Below are positions 53,750 through 64,000 of a stretch of DNA of 64,000 nt, piece after piece. Under the pieces are notes generated by a model. It saw only the letters and a list, made by a program, of their open reading frames with translations. It made no database searches and was not told where the DNA came from. Made by a program: the position numbers and the translations under genes. Numbering within the stretch: position 1 is the first letter of the stretch; each line of letters begins with the position of its first letter. The DNA is from Doris montereyensis (taxonomy: Eukaryota > Mollusca > Gastropoda > Nudibranchia > Dorididae): positions 2,501 to 66,500 of the forward strand of contig JAXRKP010001293.1 of assembly GCA_037039925.1 (NCBI GenBank), written 5' to 3'.

Positions 53750-54185
53750 TAATTGAATTTAAAATTAGGATGAAATGATGAGATTTATTACTGACATCAG
53801 AAAACATTGCGCAAATAGGCTGATGCAATGCTTTGGTGAAATTTGTGTCAGGCAGTACTGTTCTCAGCACATTTGAATTGTTGATCATGTCCATGTTTCT
53901 CTTGGATGAAAACATGATATTTATATGTACATGTAAGTATGCATCTACCCAATAAATCAAATGCCATTTCATTATCATAGCTGCCAACCAATACTAAATA
54001 ACATATTTGGCACGTTTTTTTTGGCAATGAATCTGTAAGTCTTTATTTACCTTGAAAAGTATGTCCATGGATATGAGGGTTAACTGTGTTTGGCTTTTAA
54101 ACAAACCCTAAGTCAACGGCAGAGATTCAGAGAGGTTGGGTTGGGGGGAGGGGGGATTACGAAAACATCAGTCTGAGTTTGCAAG
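53750..54185. other. No gene seen
   Basis: AT-rich spacer with a G-rich run near 54137-54156. No recognisable feature. Confidence 0.45.
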
Positions 54186-54187
54186 AC

Positions 54188-54305
54188 TCCCGGGAGGGCT
54201 TGGTAGTCCAGAGGCAAGGTATCTGCCTCGCTACCAAAAGGTAGTGGGTTCGAGCCCTGCCAACTGTTGAAAAATTTTCTCTAGTTTTTTCGAGCAAAAT
54301 CATAT
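54188..54305 (+). mobile_element. tRNA-derived SINE-1, copy 3
   Basis: A-box region GGTAGTCCAGAGGCAAGG (from 54202) and B box GGTTCGAGCCC (54247-54257), then CAACTGTTGAAAAATT and TTTTTTCGAGCAAAAT. The head matches 13808-13867; the body matches 28790-28825. Confidence 0.75.
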
Positions 54306-54784
54306 TATACACACATATTCACACAATATTGGAAGGATGACAATTTCCACCTTTAAAATCTTAGCACATGTACATGTATTGGGGATGAACATTATTGGTT
54401 ATCTCTTCTTTGCAAAATGATGAAAAGCCCAAACAAAGTCTATGTATGTACGAGTTCAAGGTATTGAAAGATTAAGATGATAATTTTAAATCCAACAGCA
54501 AAATGCATGTGCTCATCCTACACACGATCTTCAACCAGAATTTCTAAATATAGTATGTGTAAACGTACCTGGCTCTTTATATTGTTACAATAATCAATAA
54601 TATAAAATAATTACTATTATTGTTACAAGCCTGTCGTTGTTTTGAAACTATTACATATGGTGAATCAGATTAAATACAATGAATTTACGCTGGTGAACAA
54701 TGGCCATTATTACTGGATGGTAGAACAACATCATGTGACAGTTAGTTACTGTTTGCCTTTAGATTTAACCGAAACATCACATTT

Positions 54785-55190
54785 ACATGTGGGCGGTTGG
54801 CGGTTGTAACTGGTAGGTCCTACCTCTTTTCTTTCTTCGCTCTTTCATACGCCCTTCCTTCATCTTGCTATTTCCTCATAATTTACTCTCAGATTACCAC
54901 ATATGGTAGTCAAGTAAATATCAATGAAACTATTGAAACAAATAAATCACATTTACACATCTTCCTAGCTATCTTTGTCATCATCACCACCATTAACAGT
55001 TGGCGGACAGTACTGGTTGGTCAGGTTACTTCTTTCTTTTCATTCTTTCAGATCTTTCTTTCATCTTGCTATGTCCTCTTAATTCACCATGAGATCACTG
55101 TGTTTGGTGGACAAGGTAAATTACAATGAAACAATGCGTGGTTTTTGGGCGGTGTTGGTAAGTTCTACTTCTTTAATTTCACTCCTCTGA
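54785..55190 (+). repeat. R1 repeat, two tandem copies and part of a third
   Basis: Units start near GGCGGTTG at 54793, GGCGGACAGTACTGGTTGG at 55001 and GGCGGTGTTGGTAAG near 55150. The first two contain CATCTTGCTATTTCC/ATGTCC and the GGTCAAG/GGACAAGGTAAAT end. The third is cut by the 5' end of LINE-A copy 6. Confidence 0.75.
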
Positions 55191-55206
55191 GAATTGTCTT
55201 TCTTTC

Positions 55207-56692
55207 TGGGCAGTGGACAGATGCTTGCACCTGTATGGGGATTAGCCGGTCCTGCCCTCCACGAGTCTCCTGCTGCCTTGCATGCGGTTCTTGACTAACC
55301 AGAGACTAAGAGAGTTAACCCCGACAGAAAATAACAACCTGCTGCCTTGCAGGTGAGTCTTGGCTGATCACAGGCTAAGAGAGTTAACCCTGACAGAAAA
55401 TAACCTGCTGCATTGCAGGCCGGGCTTGGTTGACTAAAGGCTAAAGGAGTTAACTCTGACAGAAAATCACAAACTGGGCCCGATCGAACGCCTCAAGGTG
55501 GCAGCCCCACCATCTACCTAGGGTACTGTGGGCTAATCACCTGTTTACCCAAAACCAACCGATTTAGAGAATTAAATGTCAGGTTATAGGATTGAACTTT
55601 CGAAGACGACCTTGGAAACGAACATGAAACTGATTTTTGGAACGTGAAATGTTAGTATTGTCAGGGCTATAAATGGACAAGAGAAAGAATTAGCTGAAGA
55701 CATGGAAACATTCAAAGTAGACATTTTGGTCATCACAGGAACAAAGAAAAAAGGACATGAAAGTGAAAGGAATAGAAAATGTAGGACCAAGTCATACTTT
55801 AATCTTCTCAGGAGTAGACGTAGAAGATAGAGCTAGAGCAGGAGTTGGTCTCCTAATGCATACAAATAAAAGGCATGACGATATTGAAACGCCATTAGAA
55901 ATCTGGATATTTATAGGCCCACTTCTATTAGAGGTAGACATTAAACCAAAAGGAAGATAAATTAAACTATTATTAGCTTATGGACCAAACGAAGACGCTA
56001 TCATTACTATCAAAGAAGAAAAAGATATCTTCGAAAACGATTTTACAAATAGCTGCAGATAGTCTCAAACCCAAACAGTAACTTTAGTAGATTTAAATTT
56101 AAATACTAGAATAGGCAACACTGCAGAAAGGTCAGGTAAAGGAGAGACAATAACTTCTCCAAATGGAGTGAGACTAATAGGCTTTTGCCTAAAGAATAAC
56201 ATGAAAATCGCTAACACCTTTTTCCACATAAAGATATACACATACTGTATAAACTAAAGTAAATGAAGACAGAAATGAAAAGTCAATCATAGATTCCATA
56301 GTATATACTATTTAGCAGTTCTCTTCTTGACAATACAATGGATGCAAGCGTTAACAGAAGAGCTGAACTATTTAGTGATCATCAACTAGTGGTTGCAAAA
56401 GTGAGATTACTGAGAGGAAACCAACAGAAAAAGAAAAAGAAGAAACAAAAACTGTTCTACTTCTAGGGAGCAATGAAGAGCAGGAGAAAGATCAAAGTAT
56501 GCTCAATGCAACATATTAAGAAATAACGAATGAAGACAGCGAAATCATGAAAACATGGAAAAGTATTTTCAGCAATTACATAATCCCTCCAAAACATAAA
56601 ACAGGGAATACAGATCAATTAGTAAGAATAACAAGCAATCCAGATGAGAAATCTGACAATGTAGATATCTCAATGGAAGAATTCCGAACAGT
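55207..56692 (+). mobile_element. LINE-A copy 6, 5' part only
   Basis: Starts at GGGCAGTGGACAG near 55208. The 5' UTR has three ~66-bp units (55265-55470), then GGTGGCAGCCCCACCATCTA. Endonuclease pieces span 55700-56400 (VDILVITGTKK, RAGVGLLMH, FSDHQLV). An internal deletion removes most of the linker near 56440. It ends near 56692, at the start of what would be RT, where L2/CR1-like sequence begins. No 3' end is present. Confidence 0.82.
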
Positions 56693-58286
<1,594 letters not shown>

Positions 58287-58295
58287 GGGCGTAGG

Positions 58296-58672
58296 CCCGG
58301 TGGCATGACTACCTTTCCATGGAGAAATGGAAAGAGTCTCATTTGGGACGCCACAGTAACCGACACCTTCTCTCAGTCCCACGTTATTGACTGCAATATC
58401 CGCGGGGTGAGCAGCGTCAAGAGCCGGAGAGTCTAAAGCTTCAAAATACAGCAATTTCATCGGTAATTATTTATTTCAACCTGTGGCATTGGAAACGTCT
58501 GTACCCTCCACCCTGCGCTTTTTGTCCGAATTAGGAGCAATGCTCGTCGTCGCAACCGACGAACCCCGGCAGACGGCTTGGTTGTTTGAGAGAATCTCAA
58601 TAGCAATCGTCAGACGCAGAGGCAATGTCGCCAGTGTTCTTTCTTGTGCCACCAATATCATTTTACCGTAGT
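58296..58672 (+). pseudogene. Retroelement-associated conserved C-terminal domain, frameshifted
   Basis: 58302-58430 reads [19 protein letters not shown] then TFSQSHV; a frame change near 58432 leads into [50 protein letters not shown] and NVASVL. A block of this form (LTTxPWxxGxxLxWDxT... PVAxET... RISIAIxRGNAASVL) is remembered as the C-terminus of predicted reverse-transcriptase-like proteins in molluscs and cnidarians. One frameshift and a duplicated arginine codon mark decay. No RT domain precedes it here. Confidence 0.55.
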
Positions 58673-58784
58673 TTAGTGTTGTAGTTTGTGTTAGTAGTTT
58701 TGTAATCTTATTATTATTAGGATGACAAAACATCTTTGTAGGATGTTCCTTTCCCAACTACAGGAGAGTTAAACAAACTAAATA

Positions 58785-58950
58785 AACTCATTAAGTACAT
58801 CACTACTCTAGATTCGTTCATTAAGTAGACCGCTCTTCTAGATTGACTCATTAAAGTTAACCGCCCTTCTAGATTGATACATTGATTCATTAAGTACACC
58901 ACTCCTCTACATTGATTCATTAAGTACACCACTCCTCTACATCGGTTCAT
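58785..58950 (+). repeat. Minisatellite, ~30-bp units, about six copies
   Basis: Units of the form CATTAAGTACACCACTCCTC followed by TACATTGATT. The last two are nearly identical; the earlier ones carry TCTAGATT in place of TCTACATT. Confidence 0.85.
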
Positions 58951-59458
58951 CAAATAATCAATGATTACCTTTTACAATAACTTATTTATTAAATATTTAT
59001 ATATTTTCCCAGTGTTATGTGTTTTAAACGATCATATTATTATAGATCTCGGCCTAGAAATTACTATATTATATAGCTAATCTAGATCCAGCATTCAACG
59101 CCGCAAACATCTTGGTCACATGACATATATGAAATCATGTGATCGAAATGAGCTGGAAAACGTTGGATTTTGATCGGAGCCTCGAATTACTTTCATTTCG
59201 CTGTTGGTCCCAATATTTAGGCCTACTTAATTCGGTTTTCACACTTTATCGTTAGATGTGCGTCTGACAGAAGCATAACATGATCATATTTATACAACAC
59301 TGACACATGTAGGAGATTATCACTATTGAAAACATCGAGGAAGGTAAAAGTAATGTGTGAGAGAAGGCTTGTTGTTGTCCTAGAGCTAGATCTAGAACTA
59401 AAGTTTTCATAGAGCAAGATAGTTCTGTGCTTACTTGAACTCATCAAGATATTCCTCG

Positions 59459-59545
59459 TTTGTTGTCCCACGTAGAGTTAGAGTTTTACCCGAAATGTCA
59501 GGTGTTTGTTCTGCCTTCCTTGGTGGAATTATCACTTATTGTCGT
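59459..59545 (+). repeat. Diverged single arm of the 44248-45188 element
   Basis: CTCGTTTGTTGTC, TTACCCGAAATGTCAGGTGT, TTGTTCTGCCTTC and GGTGGAATTATCACTTATTG follow the order of the right arm at 45090-45165. No partner arm was found near. Confidence 0.6.
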
Positions 59546-59734
59546 TTATCATTTAGAATCTACTTAGTACGTTTATCATTCAATTAGATCTAGATTACAT
59601 CATGATTAGCATTATCAATAAAAAAAGAGTTTTCTAATAAAGTAGATTCTGTTTCTCAGCCGCTCCTGTTCATTAATCTGCAAAAGGCATTGGCCTATCC
59701 CACAGATGGTTTTACAGTTTGAAATCAATTCGTG

Positions 59735-60085
59735 TAGACGTAAATTAATTTTTTTAAAGTGATCTGAGCGTTTGTAATGGTAATGCTAGCTGGAAGCTCA
59801 TTCCATTCTGAAAGTGTACGTTGTACAAAGACAAATTTGATGTTACACCTAGGTTGGTATCGTTGGAGGCCATGCATATTGTTAGACCTCATTCTTGGTG
59901 TATAGCTGCTTGAAGAATTGACGTTTGTAGATAGTAGCTTCTCCGGTTAGAATACGGCGTGTTATGACCAATCTGGTGAACTTGCGGTGCTGTGCCAATG
60001 TTTCCCACTTCAGTATTCCTAGTAATTTAATGACACTACTGTTGGAATAAAAAAATCCCCAATGATGTATCTCGCAGCATAGCGT
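59735..60085 (-). pseudogene. Non-LTR reverse transcriptase C-terminal fragment
   Basis: On the - strand, SSVIKLLGILKWETLAQHRK then FTRLVITRRILTGEATIY, a frame change near 59893, then RSNNMHGLQRYQP, FVFVQRTLSEWNELPASIT. The KWETLAQHRKFTRLV and RTLSEWNELP blocks are typical of the C-terminal end of non-LTR reverse transcriptases. It is a different family from LINE-A. Confidence 0.65.
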
Positions 60086-60359
60086 ATAGATGTGTAGATC
60101 TTGATCTAGACTTTATTTATTATTAACTCTTTGTCTCCGCTGCGACGCTGTCAGCGTTCGGTCGGGAGGTCCGTATTTCCGAGCAACGCTCACAGGCGTC
60201 CAGTCGATGTGAGTATGTTTTATTCCTTTTAGAGTCTGTAGTAATATCATGTCTACCATTCAAGGGTATAGAATGTCTGTAACTAATATGTATGGAATCA
60301 CTTCCTTCTTCCCATCCTCTTGGAAATGAACACATGGTTATGTCATCTTGGAAATAGAA

Positions 60360-60435
60360 CACAAACTCTTTGCCTCCTCCTTTCTAATATGTATCGTCCA
60401 AAATATTACATAGTGTCAGAAGACAAGGATTGGTA
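60360..60435 (+). promoter_or_regulatory. Possible LTR end and primer-binding site of the gypsy element
   Basis: ...AAAATATTACA (ending 60410) is followed by TAGTGTCAGAAGACAAGG, similar to the GTGTCAGAAG-type primer-binding sites that follow LTRs. The LTR start was not located, and the matching 3' LTR is outside the window. Confidence 0.35.
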
Positions 60436-60439
60436 ACTA

Positions 60440-60610
60440 GCCTACTAAATCTAGATCTATACATATTTTAGCCATTACTTACTAAGCCTGACACTGACAG
60501 AGCTCAGTTCTAGATCTAGATCTACTCCACTTCGACTTCCACGAAGTTTCCAGATCTAGAGATCTAGCAGACAGATCTAGTTAGCCTAGATTTTAGATCT
60601 AGACCCAATT
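60440..60610. repeat. TCTAGATC-rich leader upstream of gag
   Basis: At least six TCTAGATC/AGATCTAG octamers occur between the possible primer-binding site and gag, like the intron clusters elsewhere. Confidence 0.6.
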
Positions 60611-60641
60611 TTTCAGCATTGACTCCTTAAAACCGAGCCAA

Positions 60642-61691
60642 ATGAACTTTGAAACAGGGAATGTTGCAGAGAATTATAAAAGATGGTCACAACACATGAG
60701 GCTGATCCTAGCTGGACCCTTGGCTGAGAAAAAAGAACTTCAGCAATGCAGCTACTTCCTACTCTACATAGGCCAAGCAGGGCGAGATATCTACAATACC
60801 TGGTCCTTCGCAGAGGGAGAAGAAAACAAAATTGATGTTCTCTTTGATAGATTTTCTCAGTACTGCGAGCCTAAAAGAAACGTAACAATGGCACGTTTTA
60901 AATTTAATTCAAGAGGCCAACACACAGACGAGTCTATTGACCAATTTGTTACAGAATTAAGGCTCTTGGCCAGACATTGCGAATTCGGAGACTTGAACGA
61001 CTCGCTCATCAGGGATAGAGTAGTTTGTGGAACAAGAGACGAGAAGACAAGGGAACGCCTTTTGCAAGAAGAGGACTTATCCCTGAAAAAGGCCACAGAT
61101 CTAGTCAGATCCATGGAAATCTCACGTCAACAGATGACCAGCCTGACAGGAAGCAGCCTAGACCTGAAAGCGGTCAAAGTGAAGAATGACAAATATAGAC
61201 CAAGACACCAAGATCATGACAAATCAGCAAACAGCAGAGCACCACAGCTATGTCCCAACTGTGGGCAGGGAACTCATCCATTTACAGAATGTCCTGCCAG
61301 GAACAAGATATGCAGTTACTGCAAGAAAGCAAATCACTTTGCAAGGGTATGTCGAAAGTTGAAAAGCGACAAACAAAAGGGACGTAACCACAAACCTTAC
61401 AAAAAGGGCAGAACCTTCAATGAAATGAAGGAACATGACGATGAATCAGAAAGTGAAGAACTCTTCTACGAGGCATTGAGCATCAAATCAATCCATACAA
61501 AGGATGAAGTATATGCAAATTTAATGGTGTCATTGCCAAGCTTTAAAGACAAGAAGACAACACTCAAGGTCAAAATCGACACTGGGGCACAGGGAAATTC
61601 TTTACCACAGCGGCTTTACAAGAAAATGTTCCTGGAGAATTGCCAAAGCCATCGTCAAAAATCATTACAGCGTACGGTGGTCGTAGAATAA
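60642..61691 (+). CDS. Ty3/gypsy gag with protease start
   Basis: Gag packages retroelement RNA. The frame opens at ATG 60642 (349 codons). The capsid-like region has the KRNVTMARFKFNSRGQ and DSLIRDRVVCGTRDEKTRER blocks. Two CCHC zinc knuckles lie at about residues 205-240 (CPNCGQGTHPFTEC and CSYCKKANHFARVC). The protease motif KIDTGAQGNSL sits near residue 315. The frame breaks at about 61680, inside the protease. The next frame (from about 61740) continues with ITEDEGSAILGLP. Decayed copy; the product is a retroelement protein, not a host gene. Confidence 0.9.
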   Translation: MNFETGNVAENYKRWSQHMRLILAGPLAEKKELQQCSYFLLYIGQAGRDIYNTWSFAEGEENKIDVLFDRFSQYCEPKRNVTMARFKFNSRGQHTDESIDQFVTELRLLARHCEFGDLNDSLIRDRVVCGTRDEKTRERLLQEEDLSLKKATDLVRSMEISRQQMTSLTGSSLDLKAVKVKNDKYRPRHQDHDKSANSRAPQLCPNCGQGTHPFTECPARNKICSYCKKANHFARVCRKLKSDKQKGRNHKPYKKGRTFNEMKEHDDESESEELFYEALSIKSIHTKDEVYANLMVSLPSFKDKKTTLKVKIDTGAQGNSLPQRLYKKMFLENCQSHRQKSLQRTVVVE

Positions 61692-63816
61692 AACAATATG
61701 GTACATGCACTATCATCTGCAAATATGAAGGAGACAATACAAAACCAACTACTATATTACAGAAGATGAAGGATCTGCAATCCTAGGGTTACCGTCTGCC
61801 CAAGCCATGAAACTGATTACAGTGAATTGTGAACTAAAAACAGAGACAAATCAAAAACAAATTGTTAACAAAACTCAGCTAATTCAACAGCATCCAGATG
61901 TTTTTGATGGGATCGGAAGATTCCAAGGACAATATCACATAAATGTCGACTCAAACATCCCTCCTGTCATACATGCACCAAGGAAAGTACCAATAGCATT
62001 AAGAGAAAGAATAAAGGAAGAACTGGACGAGATGGAAAGACTCCAAATAATCACTAAAGTTAGTGAACCATCAGCGTGGGTGAACAGCCTTGTTTACCGC
62101 GAAAAAGGCAAATGGACGCCTCAGACTTTGTCTTGACCCGAAGGATTTAAATAAGGCAATCCTGAGGGCCCACCACGTCACATCCACCCTAGAGGAACTC
62201 CTACCAAAGCTGACCGGAGCCAAGTTTTTCTCCATCTGCGATGCCAAGTGTGGATACTGGAACATCCAACTAGATGAAGAATCCAGTTTCCTTACGACAT
62301 TCAACTCACCTTTTGGCAGATATCGCTTCAACAGGATGCCATTTGGCCTTAAGATGAGCCAAGACATTTTCCAAGCCAAAATCGATTAAACTTTTGAGGG
62401 GTGCACAGGGGTCATCGGCATTGCTGACGATATTGTCATCTATGGCAAGACAGAGGCAGAACATGACACTAATCTAAAGGGCATGATGAGAAGATACCAA
62501 GAAACAGGCTTAAAATTGAACCAAGAGAAATGCAAAATCAAACAAGCTGAAATAAAATTTTACGGGATCATCTGCTCACAGAACGGTGTAAGACCAGACC
62601 CGTCCAAAGTGTCTACACTGAAGGAAATGAAGTCTCCTCAAAACAAACAAGAATTGCAATCATTTTTAGGCCTCACAACTTACATGGGGAAATTTATCCC
62701 AAAGACTAGTGCTCTCACTGCACCGCTCAGAGAGTTATTGAAAGATAACAGCAGTTTTGATTGGAACCAGAGTCATGAAGCTGCATTCAACAAAATAAAA
62801 GATGCGATCTCCAATGACGTCACACTTGCTTATTTTGACAGCAAGAAACCAATCACACTTCAGGTAGACGCTTCCATGAAGGGCCTTGGAGCATCACTCT
62901 TCAAGATGGAAGGCCAGTAGCTTTTGCAAGCAAAAGTCTTATAGAGGAAGAAACACGTTACGCCAACATCGAGAGAGAAATGCTAGCTGTGGTTTATGGA
63001 TGTGAAAGATTTCACACCTATTTGTATGGACAGAAATTCATTGTCGAAAGTGACCATAAACCCCTGGAATCGATTCAACTAAAAAATTTGAAGGCTGCAC
63101 CTCCAAGACTTCAGAGAATGCTTCTTAGAATTCAGCATTATAATCTGGAGATCAAATACATCCCCGGGAAAGAAATGAAAATCGCTGACCCTTTATCAAG
63201 GCTCACCAATGGAGAAAAGAGACTGATAGAAGGTCTCAACAACGTAAAGATACATGTCATCTTTACACAATTCAGCGCAAACATGTTGGACAGGATAAGA
63301 GAGGAGACAGCGGCAGATATGGAGCTAAACGCGCTCAAAGAGATAGTATTCACAGGCTGGCCAGAGAATCTTCAGAATGTGCCACAGCTTTGCAGAGCAT
63401 ACTGGAACTACAGAGATGAAATAGGCTTGGAAGAGGGCCTACTCATGAAGAGCCGGCGTATAATTGTGCCCAAATCAATGCAAAAAGATATACTGAAAAA
63501 ATTACACGAGCCGCATTTGGGAATTGAAAAGACTCAGCTTAGGGCTAGAGTGACAGTCTACTGGAGAAACATCTCTAAAGATATTGAGGAAATGACAAAA
63601 GAATGTCATACGTGCCAAACGCACCAAAGCAGCCAGAGGAAAGAACCTCTCATACAAACAGAAATACCACCACGACCGTGGCATACAGTCGGCACAGACC
63701 TGTTCCACCTGAAGGGAAATGAATACCTGCTGATCTCCGACTATTACTCAAAATACCCCTTCATCTGGAAACTACCTAAAGGAGAAGGCACCAGCAATAA
63801 AGTTGCTACCCTCACT
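61692..63816 (+). pseudogene. Ty3/gypsy pol: RT, RNase H, integrase (frameshifted)
   Basis: RT starts in 61807-62136 (PPVIHAPRKVPIALRERIKE). A frame change near 62100 leads to 62090-62389 (RLCLDPKDLNKAI, FSICDAKCGYWNIQLDEES, FNRMPFGL), ended by TAA at 62387. The catalytic box GIADDIVIYG follows at about 62418-62447. 62483-62920 carries the RT thumb (FLGLTTYMGKFIPK) and RNase H start (LQVDASMKGLGASL). After a frame break near 62918, 62980-63816 has REMLAVVYGCERFHTYLYG, SDHKPLE and ADPLSRL (RNase H), then the integrase HHCC finger (H...H then CHTCQ) and first catalytic aspartate (GTDLFHL). A TAA interrupts integrase at 63817. At least four breaks make it inactive. Confidence 0.9.
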
Positions 63817-64000
63817 TAACAGATACTCAGCGAACATGGCATTCCAGAAATTATCAGATCGGATAACGGCCCCCAATACAGCGGTAGGGCGTACAAAGAA
63901 TTCATAGAGCAATATAATATCAAACATGAAACCAGCTCACCTCTCTACCCACAAAGCAACGGGTTCATCGAGAGCCAAGTGAAAATTGTGAAAAGCACTC
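63817..64000 (+). pseudogene. Ty3/gypsy integrase core, continues beyond the window
   Basis: In frame after the stop: GIPEIIRSDNGPQYSG holds the second catalytic aspartate, and YPQSNGFIESQVK holds the catalytic glutamate of the DDE triad. The window ends inside the integrase; the 3' LTR is not seen. Confidence 0.85.

Overview
The window is AT-rich animal DNA with split genes, long introns, many decayed retroelements and long dinucleotide tracts. Two conserved genes are recognised, both on the + strand: RPL34 (ribosomal protein eL34; coding exons 2989-10149) and an indoleamine 2,3-dioxygenase gene (IDO; 14 coding exons, 35126-49860). The tRNA-derived SINE resembling molluscan families and the recurring octamer TCTAGATC suggest a mollusc, perhaps a gastropod; that is inference.

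Layout. 1-2988: no gene, TCTAGATC-rich DNA, then the unresolved 5' end of RPL34. 2989-10149: RPL34. 10450-12890: decayed non-LTR element. 13000-14060: small MITE-like element and a tRNA-derived SINE. 14643-20765: two copies of an APE-endonuclease LINE, here called LINE-A. 24008-25880: a head-plus-tail LINE-A bounded by a 16-bp target duplication, carrying a 1.2-kb near-perfect foldback element. 26.8-29.6 kb: microsatellites and a SINE remnant. 30158-34357 (- strand): a P-element/THAP-type transposase gene in two pieces, separated by a truncated Ty3/gypsy element. 34466-35200: a CRE/TATA-bearing candidate promoter, then IDO. IDO introns hold a SINE, a 166-bp duplication, a terminal-inverted-repeat element, a CT expansion and an antisense retroelement ORF. 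50.2-57.7 kb: three more LINE-A copies, a recurring ~130-bp repeat (R1) and an L2/CR1-like fragment. 58-60.1 kb: GA tract, retroelement fragments and a minisatellite. 60411-64000: a Ty3/gypsy element, + strand, running off the window.

RPL34 and IDO are unrelated in function; the rest is mostly mobile DNA. The most unusual points are: RPL34 lacks one cysteine in each zinc-ribbon CxxC pair and has an out-of-frame canonical splice pair; IDO has a 15-nt microexon and a GC-AG intron beside a duplicated acceptor; the THAP reading frame appears to be ended by a retroelement LTR; LINE-A copies repeatedly lack their middle; and the foldback element has a third, internal copy of its terminal motif. All coordinates and splice sites were read by eye; no alignment or database search was run.
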